Numbered from the stretch's first letter, positions 7,986 to 18,034 are shown. The stretch: 64,000 nucleotides of DNA from Eggerthellaceae bacterium (GCA_017432445.1 JAFRJC010000079.1:1-64000), one strand, 5' to 3'. Notes: generated by a model not told the origin, from the letters alone. Numbers and translations: made by a program.

Positions 7986-8055
7986 AAAACTTGCTAAATC
8001 GGTTCTCCGATTCGTCAGATGGCTCTTCCGCTCAATCTTCAAATTCGTGTGGTGA
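7978..8055 (+). CDS. 25-residue cationic amphipathic peptide overlapping integrase
   Basis: An ATG at 7978 overlaps the last codons of the integrase (GATGTTTAG) and opens a 25-codon frame. The peptide begins MFRKLAKSVLRFVRWLF and ends KFVW. Basic residues recur every three to four positions between hydrophobic ones, giving a strongly amphipathic, membrane-active-looking helix with no acidic residue. The overlap suggests translational coupling, and a strong terminator follows at 8097. It could be a toxin-like or membrane-targeting peptide or a chance frame; its unusual composition argues for a real product. No family was recognised. Confidence 0.45.
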   Translation: MFRKLAKSVLRFVRWLFRSIFKFVW

Positions 8056-8096
8056 CGTGCGAATCTAGAACTCATTCGAAAACCCTTGATGTATTT

Positions 8097-8127
8097 CCTC
8101 CCCTATCGCGATAGGGGAGGATTTTTT
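8097..8127 (+). terminator. Strong Rho-independent terminator after integrase
   Basis: The perfect palindrome CCTCCCCTATCGCGATAGGG plus AGG (8097-8119/8120), a 12-bp self-complementary stem, is followed by TTTTTT (8122-8127). It ends the integrase/peptide transcript. Confidence 0.85.
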
Positions 8128-8145
8128 ACTGCCGAAACAAAATGA

Positions 8146-8181
8146 TAAGGCAAATCGGCAAAGCGGTAGATGCCTTATACT
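8146..8181 (+). promoter_or_regulatory. Putative operator and -10 box before CARF-HEPN gene
   Basis: Inverted arms TAAGGCA (8146-8152) and TGCCTTA (8171-8177) flank an 18-bp spacer, and the right arm overlaps a possible -10 box TATACT (8176-8181). No good -35 box is seen. This is a weak call based on position and symmetry alone. Confidence 0.3.
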
Positions 8182-8222
8182 GCGGATATTGAGAATCAGT
8201 GCTCTAGGCATTGGAGGCATCC

Positions 8223-10151
8223 ATGCAGACAAACGTTATCCTCTGTGTTTTAAACAACGTTTTCCTGAATAGAGGCGATGACGGGAGGAGCCTTCCCGAC
8301 GAGCTAGCGTACACGCATGTTGAGCACGGCGGGGAATTCCATGGCATACAGGCCAATGAGGCGCCGGTAAAGTACCTGATTAAAAAAGCGCATGATGCCA
8401 AGAATCCTGTCAAAGCAATTATTTATCTCTGCTCCGAGAAATGCCTTCAACCGACCATACCGTACCCCCTTATCGGAAATGCTCTCCCTCAAGCTGAGAG
8501 CTGCGATTACACGCCGGAGCGTTTCTTCAATGAGCGTATTGAGAAGTACTGCAAGGAAAACGGCTACGAAACGCCAATGCCCACACCCATTGCCTACAAC
8601 CCAGCCGGTCCCGCCGATTCACTTGACGCTTTTATCGAGATATTCGAGAGCAACTCGCGCTATTCCATCGACATCACAGGTGGCCAACGCGACACCGTGA
8701 TCCTCCTTGCAATCGCCTCGCAAATCATCAAAATGGGCGCCACAGAATCGGCTATAGGAGATATCGTTTACTCGAATTTCGGAGAAAGAGCGATATACAA
8801 GCAGAACAACACATTCAACTTGGTCGACCTGCTGAATGCTATCAACGTGTTCACCGACTACGGCCGAGCCGACAAGCTTGAATCATTCTTCTGCTCCAAC
8901 GAGTACACGAAAGAATCTACGCGCAAGCTTTGCCGGAGTATAAGGGCATTCTCTGACTCCCTGGCGTTATGCCAGGTGAACGGAATCGAGCTCAAGGTAC
9001 GTGAGATCCAGAAGTGCCTTGATGATGTTGAGATTCAGTTAGGCAGATTCAAAGACCGCTACTCCTTATACACCGATGCGATTGAGCAAATCGGTGGATC
9101 TAGCGAAGTGCGAGAACGCACTTTCGAAGAGGCGCTCGACGAAATCGCCGAACTCAATCCAAATATCGACTTCACTGGGTTGAGCAAGAACGAGCTTGCC
9201 ATGAAACTAGAAGACCTCAGAAAGCCGTCGCGCGTCAACCGAGGCGAGCTGCTCTTCCTGTCTTTGATTCCTATGATACGGGAGAAATTCATTCCTGAGA
9301 CAGATGATGAATCGGCAATGCTGATGAACATCATAGCCTGGTGCGCAGATCATCAGATGATTCAACAGGCTCTGGGGATCTACAGGGAGAGAATATCGGA
9401 ATGCCTCGTCAGGCTTGGCTTCTTTAACGGAAGCCTTGATATCGAAGAAACCCAGTCAAAAGAGCTAACCAATCTCTGCTCGAATTGCAAGCCCATAAAG
9501 AACCGGCTTTCAATGTATCAGGACCACGACTTGTTCTCAATAAATCGGGAGAAAGAGCCCCAGATGAGGCTCATATACGCTTGGTACACCTATCTGCACG
9601 AAACGCGAAACGCCGTGATGCACGCTAGCTCGGGAAAGGATAAGTACAACTATTTCTTTGCATGTGCCTTACTCGGTAAGGATCCCGACTCAGAATTAGC
9701 AATTGAGGACCTGGAAAACGATATCAAAGAAGCTCTTGACAGCATTGTCTCCCCAATCTCAATAACCACTTCTGAGTGGAATGAGGCCAGATCAACTGCT
9801 CGCAAAGAAACCAATCGTGCACGTAGCAAAGGCACTTATGGCAAAGAGCGACGCGACTATGAAAAGTATGCGAAAGCAACGACCGAAGACAAGGTTTCTG
9901 GTGGCAAAGCTATCGAAACAATGGAAGAACTTACCTCGCTTATCTCAGAGTATAGCAGCGGTCAAAACCGCGTATTGTGGAGTACGTTTGAAACCTGGTG
10001 CGTAGAAGAACGCCGATGCCGTCTCGACAGATCGGGGCTCGCGCTCCCCGAAGAGGGTTCGTATCCCCAAAGCCTTTGCAGCAAATATCCCAGTCGATTC
10101 AGTCTTGAATCGACCGCTTTTGGAGACGTATTGAGCGTCAAAGATAGATAG
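8223..10151 (+). CDS. CARF-HEPN protein, Csm6/Csx1/TM1812-like RNase
   Basis: The 642-residue protein has a CARF-like Rossmann region with the nucleotide-binding motif DITGGQ at residues 150-155, a helical middle part, and a HEPN RNase motif RNAVMH at residues 462-467 (R-x4-H). In type III CRISPR such proteins bind cyclic oligoadenylate and cleave RNA non-specifically. A TTG lies in frame at 8211, but GGAGG at 8213-8217 sits just before ATG 8223, so that start was chosen. No CRISPR array or cas gene is in the window, so its second messenger must come from elsewhere. It converges on the phosphorylation-triad operon. Confidence 0.75.
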   Translation: MQTNVILCVLNNVFLNRGDDGRSLPDELAYTHVEHGGEFHGIQANEAPVKYLIKKAHDAKNPVKAIIYLCSEKCLQPTIPYPLIGNALPQAESCDYTPERFFNERIEKYCKENGYETPMPTPIAYNPAGPADSLDAFIEIFESNSRYSIDITGGQRDTVILLAIASQIIKMGATESAIGDIVYSNFGERAIYKQNNTFNLVDLLNAINVFTDYGRADKLESFFCSNEYTKESTRKLCRSIRAFSDSLALCQVNGIELKVREIQKCLDDVEIQLGRFKDRYSLYTDAIEQIGGSSEVRERTFEEALDEIAELNPNIDFTGLSKNELAMKLEDLRKPSRVNRGELLFLSLIPMIREKFIPETDDESAMLMNIIAWCADHQMIQQALGIYRERISECLVRLGFFNGSLDIEETQSKELTNLCSNCKPIKNRLSMYQDHDLFSINREKEPQMRLIYAWYTYLHETRNAVMHASSGKDKYNYFFACALLGKDPDSELAIEDLENDIKEALDSIVSPISITTSEWNEARSTARKETNRARSKGTYGKERRDYEKYAKATTEDKVSGGKAIETMEELTSLISEYSSGQNRVLWSTFETWCVEERRCRLDRSGLALPEEGSYPQSLCSKYPSRFSLESTAFGDVLSVKDR

Positions 10152-10231
10152 CTGCGTACAACATGCTTGCAGGTAGGCATTGCGCGGTTGGTCGGTACTC
10201 CATTTCGACTAATGCGGAACGCGATGCCTCA

Positions 10232-13200
10232 TTATTCCTCGTTAATACCCGTTATTCTAATGGCGCTGAAACGGTCATCACCTGTGAGATAGATTTTGAG
10301 AGCGTATAACAATGCAGGCATTCCCTCTTCATCTTCAAGCCTTGCTGGCAAATCTAACTGAACACGAGATTTTTCGGCTGATTGGCAAAAACGCTTGTCT
10401 GCCGATAGACGCATTACATGCTTTGTAAGCGTTTTTGATCTCTTTTGCCAAGGCTGAAGATAACGCCGCAATTCTACGTCGCTTGAGTTCCTGATTCTGA
10501 GGAGCGCCAAAGCTAGCTCAAGGAATTTAGTCGCATCCGAATAAATCTGGCTGTTTATGGGCTGCCCTTTATGAGACTTGGCTATTCTCGTCTGAACGAT
10601 ATTGATTTGGTTCATAAGTCTCGGACAGATTTCCTTTATCTCGTCGAATGACAAAGCAGGGATGAAGTTTGGATTACGCCAAGCTGCGTTAGCAAGAATA
10701 TTCAACATCAACTCGTCTTCAAGGCCAATTACCCATGAAAGCAACCCGCGCTGCCAGTATTCATTGAGTCCTCCCAAGGCAAATCCAAGCGTTCTAGCAG
10801 TTATCAAATTCTTCTTTGGGTTGGTAATTTGACCAAGCCTCTTTACAGCTTGATCGGGCATGTCATCTCCCATGCAAGCAAGGAGAAAGAGGGCTTCGTT
10901 TCGGATATCTGTTCCAACATTATCGTCATACGCAACATCAACCAATGCGGTTATCACGGGTTTGATTTCGCGCTTGAAATCCGCAGGACAATCGATGTCT
11001 TTCAGGGACCGTCCATCCGACCAAATCCGGAAGAAAGGCACGTATAGTGAGCTGTGGACGCTAAAAACAAATCCTGTTTTCGTTTTCCCTGGCGTGCCCG
11101 CGACGCACAGCGCTCTTGGCCTTCCCTTGTTGTTTCCGACGAAGAAGCACAACCTACCTCCGTCTTCGGCCTCTTCGAATGCTCTTCCGCTTACAAAGTT
11201 ATTCTGATGCACAAAAACACTCATGCCGTCGTAATCAACGTGCGTGTAATTTTTATCATTCTTATCCAGGCGCCAATCGCCATCGATATACGCCTCCCCA
11301 ACGCAAGAAAGATCCGTTTCGATAAACATATCCGTACCGCGATCAACCGCCCACTTGAGGAAATCCGTGTCTTGCTGGGTTCTTGGATTAATCTGCTTAC
11401 GTAGATCAGTCCATTTGATTGACGCTTCGAAATTCGGCCCTGGAACGTCCTCGGCGGGAATATCTGTCTTCGATTTCCACTCAACTCGTATCGGATCAAA
11501 CGATTGGTCCACTGGATAAAAGACGAGAGTATAAGGGTCGTCTGCACCGTACGTATAAGTCAAGAACGGCCTACAAACGACATCCGTCTCAAAAGGCATA
11601 TCTGGAGAGCGCAAGAATGCTGCATATTCGATAGCCTCTCCGTCAATCCCGGTGCTTTCGTTTGTGCCCTGGAATAGTTCGAAGTAGGTTTTTCCAGCTG
11701 GAATTACAAACTCTTGGTCGATTGGGATTCTCTTTGCATGGCCCCGAATGGGCTCGATAGTCGTATCTCTACCGACAAAGTAGAAGTACTCCATTTGCCC
11801 TGTGCCCTCATTGAAGACCTTGGTCATCAGCTCTGGTATCTTGCTTCGCCATATTGGCATACCACATGCAAGCTTTTGCAAGGCCATGAGCTTAAGGCCG
11901 CCTGACACCGGGCGCGAATTCAGCCCAATATATCTATCAAACTCACCATTTTCGTCGATTGCAACGATATTCGATGAGATTTTATGCCTTGTTCCATACG
12001 GGTTGATTTTGTTATGCCATTCCCCAGATTTGTTTACTAGCGCAATCTTATAACCCACCGAATCAGGCTCTACTCCTTGGCTTGCGATTCGGGGAATGTC
12101 TCGCTCCCAGATGTAGCCTTTCGTTTCCGGGACTCTTTCGTAGAGCTCTTCGCTGAAACGCGCCGTGAGAACAGTGACGCAAGAAACCGAATTCAAGGTT
12201 TCAACAACTGCGACGGAGTAGCCGTCGCCAGTAATCTCGTCGTAGCCTATGTTCTCTAAAACAGCAGCAATAGAGCAAGGAAGCGGTTCTGCATGAGGAA
12301 AGTATGAATTGATATTGCGTCTCAGGATTTCCAGGTCAAATTCATTGAGGCTATCCGGTGTAATCCAGATGAGTTCTGAGGTTTCGAACAATTGGGACAT
12401 TCTCTCAGCGAAAGCACTGGCGGCTGCGTTGAGGTCATATTTACTCATCTGTTTTGAGAACAGGAGATCTGGAGACATTACCGTCCTTGAATCAGGATGC
12501 TCCATTACCGCATCCGATCCGAAAAGGCAGATTTCAACATCGCCCTCGCGCTCATTGGACCAACATTGCCAGATAAAAGAGCTTGCCAGCAACCCGGAAT
12601 CGCCATCCGAAGCATATGCCGGGGTGAGCAATGTCAAGTCGACGGATGTCGGTCCGCGCGTTATCGGCACGCGTTGAGCGGATCGTTTAGTTTTCTTTTG
12701 CCTTCGTACGAGAGCTGGATCCCATGGTCGAATATCGAAGCCGTTCCAGTCAACAATGACTGGCATTTCGGCAAATTGAGTTTCGCCTGCCGCATATGCA
12801 CTTGCAAGCTGATTCCAGCGATTTCGAACTTGGCAACGTCGCGTATAGTCTTCGTTGTCTCGATCGATATCGTCATCGATGGTCTGCAGCCAGCGCCACG
12901 AATCCCATACTCGACGATAATCGCGATGCGATATGAGCGTGTTATTGGGAGGAAGGTTTTCCCATCTAGAAATCGATAAGGCCTCGTCGCTCCTGAGCCA
13001 TCGCTGTAGCGTTGAAAGGAGGGCATCGCTCTCGCCAAGGTAATCATGCCTTAGCGTTAGTAGTTCCACGAGTTCTAGCACGTAAGCCTTCAGCAGCCTG
13101 TTTTCCGTGGTATCAGAAGACTGGTAGTGGCGCACAGCCTGCATGTACGGTTTGTCTGCTAGTTTCTCGCGGATGTTGCGACCCGGTCTTCTGCTTAACG

Positions 13201-13534
13201 CAACAAAGCTAGACGTGTCTAATTCGCGCACATCCCTTATGGGCATATACTCGCTCATGCGCCTGGGCTCTTCCGTCAACCCCATGATCAGTCTTTGCAC
13301 GGCCGTTCGGCTGTGTTCGATGGCCCGCCAAACACGATCTTTGGGAAAGCCTTCATCCGACACGTTGCTAGACCTGCGCAATACCTCGGTCAAACACGCA
13401 GGCATTGGTCGGCCTGTCTTCGGATCGAAGTCGACGAGGCACGAAATCCAATGCGTCTGATTCAGGAGGCCTTCAGCTCTGCGATGAGCGTCTCCACTTG
13501 ATGCGTACCCTATGTAAAGCTCTTCGAGGTTCAT
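10232..13534 (-). CDS. DUF2357-type large protein of TerY-P/McrB-like operon
   Basis: In this 1100-residue protein, residues about 90-160 match the DUF2357 pattern: an RELDxSxF...RRPG segment, then SSDTTENRLLKAYV. This region often accompanies McrB-like ATPases and PD-(D/E)XK-like nuclease parts. A middle stretch (about 380-480, ITPDSLNEFDLEILRRNI, then a hydrophobic strand) resembles an actin/Hsp70-type fold, but that is uncertain. No clear nuclease triad was found. It begins 6 bp after the stop of the McrB-like ATPase gene and is the last gene of the operon, so it is probably the partner that this ATPase acts on. Confidence 0.6.
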   Translation of the reverse strand: MNLEELYIGYASSGDAHRRAEGLLNQTHWISCLVDFDPKTGRPMPACLTEVLRRSSNVSDEGFPKDRVWRAIEHSRTAVQRLIMGLTEEPRRMSEYMPIRDVRELDTSSFVALSRRPGRNIREKLADKPYMQAVRHYQSSDTTENRLLKAYVLELVELLTLRHDYLGESDALLSTLQRWLRSDEALSISRWENLPPNNTLISHRDYRRVWDSWRWLQTIDDDIDRDNEDYTRRCQVRNRWNQLASAYAAGETQFAEMPVIVDWNGFDIRPWDPALVRRQKKTKRSAQRVPITRGPTSVDLTLLTPAYASDGDSGLLASSFIWQCWSNEREGDVEICLFGSDAVMEHPDSRTVMSPDLLFSKQMSKYDLNAAASAFAERMSQLFETSELIWITPDSLNEFDLEILRRNINSYFPHAEPLPCSIAAVLENIGYDEITGDGYSVAVVETLNSVSCVTVLTARFSEELYERVPETKGYIWERDIPRIASQGVEPDSVGYKIALVNKSGEWHNKINPYGTRHKISSNIVAIDENGEFDRYIGLNSRPVSGGLKLMALQKLACGMPIWRSKIPELMTKVFNEGTGQMEYFYFVGRDTTIEPIRGHAKRIPIDQEFVIPAGKTYFELFQGTNESTGIDGEAIEYAAFLRSPDMPFETDVVCRPFLTYTYGADDPYTLVFYPVDQSFDPIRVEWKSKTDIPAEDVPGPNFEASIKWTDLRKQINPRTQQDTDFLKWAVDRGTDMFIETDLSCVGEAYIDGDWRLDKNDKNYTHVDYDGMSVFVHQNNFVSGRAFEEAEDGGRLCFFVGNNKGRPRALCVAGTPGKTKTGFVFSVHSSLYVPFFRIWSDGRSLKDIDCPADFKREIKPVITALVDVAYDDNVGTDIRNEALFLLACMGDDMPDQAVKRLGQITNPKKNLITARTLGFALGGLNEYWQRGLLSWVIGLEDELMLNILANAAWRNPNFIPALSFDEIKEICPRLMNQINIVQTRIAKSHKGQPINSQIYSDATKFLELALALLRIRNSSDVELRRYLQPWQKRSKTLTKHVMRLSADKRFCQSAEKSRVQLDLPARLEDEEGMPALLYALKIYLTGDDRFSAIRITGINEE

Positions 13535-13540
13535 TTATAC

Positions 13541-16072
13541 TCACAGTGTTGCTCTTGGCTGTTCTTCTTCAGCCGATTCTTCTTTCAGGTATTCCGCCGA
13601 TTGCCAGACGAACTGGCCATATCCGAGCCTGCGAGCGAGCTCGAAATCCTTGTCAAGGTTAAACGGTACGTCTTTCACGCCTTTGAGGAGCAGGTTTTTA
13701 ATCGGTATGATGCATTTCTTTTCACTCTCTCCTGCAGTATCAATGCCCCTGAGCTTCGGCATAATCTTCTGGACTATCTGATCCTCAAAGGCGACATGCA
13801 TTGCGCGGGCACGCTCTTTCGAGCCGCGTTCAGATAGTCTGACCTCGGGATAGCTTGCCATGTAGTACTCGACGGACTGCCAAACGCGATGTCCGATTGC
13901 ACGGCCGACGAAACCCAACGCTTCGTTCATCTCTTCTACGAAGGCTTTGTACGGGAGTATTTCCTCGTCAGAAAAGTCAGTTTCGTCAACTTTCCAGCTG
14001 TTCCAGGTCCCGACATGCAAGATTTCCCCCCGATTGCTCTCGTCTAGCGAGTTGACCTTCTTGCGCCGCTTCAGCTCGGTTGGACGCGGGAAATACATGA
14101 CGATTGAGCGGTCGAGAACCTTGTCCGAGAGAGACTTCGTCGTTTCGTCTTGGTTCATAGTGCCGGTCCAGAGCATGTTTCGACCCAGTGGGATTGGGTA
14201 AGGATCCATTCCCGTGCCGAGCTTTACTTCGATTGCCGGAAGATGGTCTCTATCGCGACCGCGACGTTCTTCGAACTTGCTCAGAAACTCCGCGAAATAC
14301 AATTCCGGATGGGCGAGGTTCATCTCATCCAAGAGAATCATACAGACTGCATCGCTCAGACCTGGGTAACCGATTTCGTCTTCGGTATCGTCTCTCCAGT
14401 TTTGCTGGCTCTGCGCCAAAAAGCGCAGTATTTTTTCAGCATCGAACCTGTTGTCTATCGAGTTGAAGAAGCCGAGCATTGACTCTTTACTGTCCCAATT
14501 AGGTTGAACCGGAATCGAAGCGAAGTAGATGCCGCCAAAGTGCGAATAGAGCCTGGGAAGCTCGGATTTACCCGTTCCAGAAACTCCGGCGAGAACCGTG
14601 ATGGGAGACCATTCGGCAGTTTTAAGCGAAGTGTGAAAGGCCTTGAGAAGGCGCGGGTTGAAATGCAGCCCATAATTCTCACAATCGTTGTAAATGCCGT
14701 TAAGCCAGGTAATCTCGTCAGGCCTCTCGCCCTTCTTCAACTTCTTAGGCCTACCAGGCTGCAGGCTTCCGTCGACTGTTTGCTCCGTCTCGAGTTCGAA
14801 AAAAGGCTTCTCAATCTCTGCAATGCGCTCCTCGCGGGCCTTTGGCTTTTCATACGCAGCCAGGTATCGATTGAGTTTTTCCTCCAATTCCGCTTGATAT
14901 CCCTGGGCGTTCTTGAGCAGAGCCTGCGCTTGGTCACGCTCTTGCCTTGCCTCGTCTAGCTCGAATTCCATTCTGCTGTAATCGAGCTTTCGCTGGCGGT
15001 CGCCGACGCTACCTTCCTCAAGCTCCCTAATTCTTGCTTGCGCGCTATCTCGTTCGTTTTCCGTTCGCTCTAACCTCTCCGAAAGCTCCCGAGTCGCAGC
15101 CCCAGTTGCTATTTCTTCATTGAGCCTTGTAATCTCGTCTCGAAGGTCGGTTAGCTCTGCTAGCGCAGTTTGCGGAGATTTGCCACCGAGCTGTTTCTTT
15201 AGCTCCTCGAAAGACTCCAGCAGCTTGTCTTGCGAAAGCAGCTGTTCGATCAGCCTCTCCCTTTCCTCGCGGCTCTCTTCTTCACGCGCCTCGAATTCTT
15301 CTTTCCTTGCTTTGACACGATCTTCAGCGAGATCGTCTATCTCGTCTTTTCTTTTCTCCACGTGCGCTTCGAAACGACCCCGCTGGAGTTCGAAGCCTTT
15401 CTGCTCCAAATCGAAGTCCTCGCTTTTACGGTCGAGCTCGCTCTTTTGCGCGTCCAGTGCGCCACGGTCTTTGTCAATTTGCTGCTGGAGCTTCACAAGC
15501 TCCTTCAGCTGTCGATCATGCTCTTCCGCCCATGATGCCCTTTCGCTTGCAATACTCGTCCGCTGGGCCTCGGCCTCGGCTTTCAGCGCGGCGTCGTGCT
15601 CAGCGCGTATTCGGGCCAGGTCTTCTTGTAGCTCTTTTATTGCCCTCTGCTCCCGTTCCGCTATTATGCTTTTTGAACGTTCGTCGGCATCCTGAAGCTC
15701 CTGCTCGTGCTTGTTTTTGGCCTTCTGGTAGCCTTCATCGCGTTCAGCCTCTGCCTTTTTCACGGCCGTTTCTCGCGCCTCGATATCTGCTTTGGTTTGC
15801 GCAAGAGCGCTCTCTCGTTCCTTTACGTCTTCTTCACGCTTAGAAACGCGCTTCTCTCTTTCAGCAAGAAGATGTTCACGCTCATCAAGTGCGGAACCGA
15901 CCTTAGCCTCGCTAGAAGGTATATGGTTGCCGTCAGTGGTATCGGCCGATACTTCCTGAAGGTCTTCTGCTTGCCTGGCGCCTTCCATATTGGGCGCGCT
16001 TTCTTGCTTGGCCATCTCGTCTTGCTCAGGTCCCCATGTGCCAAGATAGTCGTTTGTTTTGTTGTCGCCCAT
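13541..16072 (-). CDS. Coiled-coil McrB-like AAA+ ATPase
   Basis: In this 843-residue protein, residues about 60-420 are a highly charged Glu/Arg/Lys coiled coil. A McrB-type AAA+ domain follows, with Walker A GVSGTGKS near residue 495, Walker B ILLDEMN and a sensor region GTMNQDETTKSLSDKVLDRS. The start abuts the previous stop (TAAATG) and has GGAGGT upstream, so it is tightly coupled. McrB-like motors with long coiled coils usually assemble on DNA or RNA and drive a nuclease partner. Here the partner candidates are the DUF2357 protein downstream and the HEPN-like protein upstream. Confidence 0.85.
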   Translation of the reverse strand: MGDNKTNDYLGTWGPEQDEMAKQESAPNMEGARQAEDLQEVSADTTDGNHIPSSEAKVGSALDEREHLLAEREKRVSKREEDVKERESALAQTKADIEARETAVKKAEAERDEGYQKAKNKHEQELQDADERSKSIIAEREQRAIKELQEDLARIRAEHDAALKAEAEAQRTSIASERASWAEEHDRQLKELVKLQQQIDKDRGALDAQKSELDRKSEDFDLEQKGFELQRGRFEAHVEKRKDEIDDLAEDRVKARKEEFEAREEESREERERLIEQLLSQDKLLESFEELKKQLGGKSPQTALAELTDLRDEITRLNEEIATGAATRELSERLERTENERDSAQARIRELEEGSVGDRQRKLDYSRMEFELDEARQERDQAQALLKNAQGYQAELEEKLNRYLAAYEKPKAREERIAEIEKPFFELETEQTVDGSLQPGRPKKLKKGERPDEITWLNGIYNDCENYGLHFNPRLLKAFHTSLKTAEWSPITVLAGVSGTGKSELPRLYSHFGGIYFASIPVQPNWDSKESMLGFFNSIDNRFDAEKILRFLAQSQQNWRDDTEDEIGYPGLSDAVCMILLDEMNLAHPELYFAEFLSKFEERRGRDRDHLPAIEVKLGTGMDPYPIPLGRNMLWTGTMNQDETTKSLSDKVLDRSIVMYFPRPTELKRRKKVNSLDESNRGEILHVGTWNSWKVDETDFSDEEILPYKAFVEEMNEALGFVGRAIGHRVWQSVEYYMASYPEVRLSERGSKERARAMHVAFEDQIVQKIMPKLRGIDTAGESEKKCIIPIKNLLLKGVKDVPFNLDKDFELARRLGYGQFVWQSAEYLKEESAEEEQPRATL

Positions 16073-18034
16073 TTAAACCTCCAGTATCCCCTTGATGACT
16101 TCAAAGACAAATATCCTATAGTTACCCGTCTCTTCTCTTGACTTCTTGATAGTTCCGTTACCGTGTCCGCGAAGGGTTATAAGGTCGCATATGCCTTGCA
16201 CGAACCCGGGAACAACGGATTGCATAAATGAAAGCTTCGACTCATCCGCAAGGCTCAGATAAACAATTAGCGAAGGACCCAACGTGTGGTTGCCGCCCCC
16301 TTGGAGCGCATCTTGGATAAATGTTCTCTTTGCCTTAAGGAGTCCGCCCGGCAGCTCTCCCAAGTCTAATCTTTGGCAGCGCTCTAGAGCCGTCGAGCAG
16401 GGATCGAACGACTTGCTCTCTGGCCTGCTCACCCTGTCCGACACAATCTCAGCATCTAAGATTGCCTGCAAAGCTGCATAACAGTCATTTAGGAAGGGCT
16501 GGATGTTCTCCTCGCCGTCGAAAGATATCCAGAAGCGCTCTGCGCTCAGCAGTGATTCACGTGCGCCGCGTGTCATCTTAAGATATGGGACAGCAGGCCC
16601 GAATTCGCCCATGATGCTGTTCTCAGCATTGAAGTTGACATTCTTGAATGCTGTGTTGTCCGTTTGAGTTCCGCTGACGTGTCCTCCATCGACGAAAACG
16701 ACTCCTGGAAGTAGAGTTGATACTAGCTCCATCATGTACTCGTTGTCCGGCGAATCCAATTCAACGATCCGGTCGTTATCGCCTCCATGCAGCGGTGCAT
16801 CCCTCCGGCTCTTCATGCGCGATATTCTCTCCACGAAGTCGGGATGCTTCTCGCAGAAAGATCTCAGAGGATGCGACGAGTCGTCTGCTGCCTGCAGGAT
16901 TGACATCGGTAACACGACTTTCATCTCAGGTATTTCGGAGAGGTATCGCGTCAAATCATGCTTATTCACGGGCGGAACAAACGCTATCACATTGCAGCCG
17001 ATTGACGCCATGGCCTGTTTGATCATAGAAACCTGGTCTAAATCGGATGCGAACCTTAACTCATCGACCTTATCGGTGAATCCGTTGATTCTGCAGCTGT
17101 AGAACAACGCCCATTCAATGGCTGCGTAAACCTGTCCGATTGATCTGGTCCCATCCCTTCGAATGCGCAGGCTCTGTTCGAGGCCGGGATACGAGTCGCG
17201 TACGCTCTTGCTTAAACTGTAGACGCTTACATCGCGAGCTTCGTCGCCGCCGTCAACAACCAGGCTATTGCTCCAATTCACCAACCATTTCTGAAGCCCC
17301 TCATCTTCGCTCATCTCCTGGAGGAAAATGGTTTCAAGTTCTCTGGAGTACCCGTAGCCGAAGGGGTCGGCGATGCGCCACCTCCCATCGGAATCCCTCA
17401 TGACGATTGGGCAGTCAAGGAGATATCTTTCAGGGTTCGGGCTTACATCGATTTGCCCTACACGAGGCAGGTGGATTTTATCCCCATAACCTTCAACCCT
17501 GCGCTTTGTCTCACGCATGGATGCGAGCACCTCGTCAGGCGACGGCGCTCCGAAATTGATCGTTGCCGACTTCAAGACCTTTGCGTACTGAGGCTCCTTT
17601 TTCCAGCGAGGTGGGTTATCGCCTTTTGGTAAATAGATAAACGGGAGCAGCTTTCCAGATACGAGCTCACGGTAGACCCATGCTGTCCTGAGCTCGAGTC
17701 CACCATAGTTCTGATCTAGGCGGTTCACCCCCTCGTCAGTTATTCGGTTTTGTTCGTCGATGAATTCTTTATCACGCAAACGCAGCAGTACGCCTTCAAC
17801 GAAATCCTGCTCGAGGCAGGTTTCGGAGGCTATCGAGGCCGAATCTCTATGGCGCGTAACTCGCATGATTCCAAGTATTACCTTCTCGAAGGGGTTCAGC
17901 GTCTCGATATCGCTGATTGTTCTGGGCAGGCTGATCCGATATCCGTTGACTGGCCATCCGAGATGCCGCGCGGCGCCGATGATTCCTGTCTTCGGTGTTA
18001 CGTTGTTTCCGAAATCCAGATACCTTATTTGCAT
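16073..18034 (-). CDS. Unrecognised 653-residue protein with winged-helix-like start and HEPN-like motif
   Basis: No family was recognised with confidence. Residues about 45-95 (FEKVILGIMRVTRH, then ASIASET...VEGVLLRLRDKEFI) read like a winged helix. RRDAPLHGG near residue 420 has the R-x4-H spacing of HEPN RNases, and LRGHGNG occurs near residue 625. The start overlaps the helicase gene end by 10 bp, and its stop touches the McrB-like ATPase start, so all three are co-translated. It may be the effector or the target-recognition subunit of the system. Catalytic identity is speculative. Confidence 0.55.
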   Translation of the reverse strand: MQIRYLDFGNNVTPKTGIIGAARHLGWPVNGYRISLPRTISDIETLNPFEKVILGIMRVTRHRDSASIASETCLEQDFVEGVLLRLRDKEFIDEQNRITDEGVNRLDQNYGGLELRTAWVYRELVSGKLLPFIYLPKGDNPPRWKKEPQYAKVLKSATINFGAPSPDEVLASMRETKRRVEGYGDKIHLPRVGQIDVSPNPERYLLDCPIVMRDSDGRWRIADPFGYGYSRELETIFLQEMSEDEGLQKWLVNWSNSLVVDGGDEARDVSVYSLSKSVRDSYPGLEQSLRIRRDGTRSIGQVYAAIEWALFYSCRINGFTDKVDELRFASDLDQVSMIKQAMASIGCNVIAFVPPVNKHDLTRYLSEIPEMKVVLPMSILQAADDSSHPLRSFCEKHPDFVERISRMKSRRDAPLHGGDNDRIVELDSPDNEYMMELVSTLLPGVVFVDGGHVSGTQTDNTAFKNVNFNAENSIMGEFGPAVPYLKMTRGARESLLSAERFWISFDGEENIQPFLNDCYAALQAILDAEIVSDRVSRPESKSFDPCSTALERCQRLDLGELPGGLLKAKRTFIQDALQGGGNHTLGPSLIVYLSLADESKLSFMQSVVPGFVQGICDLITLRGHGNGTIKKSREETGNYRIFVFEVIKGILEV

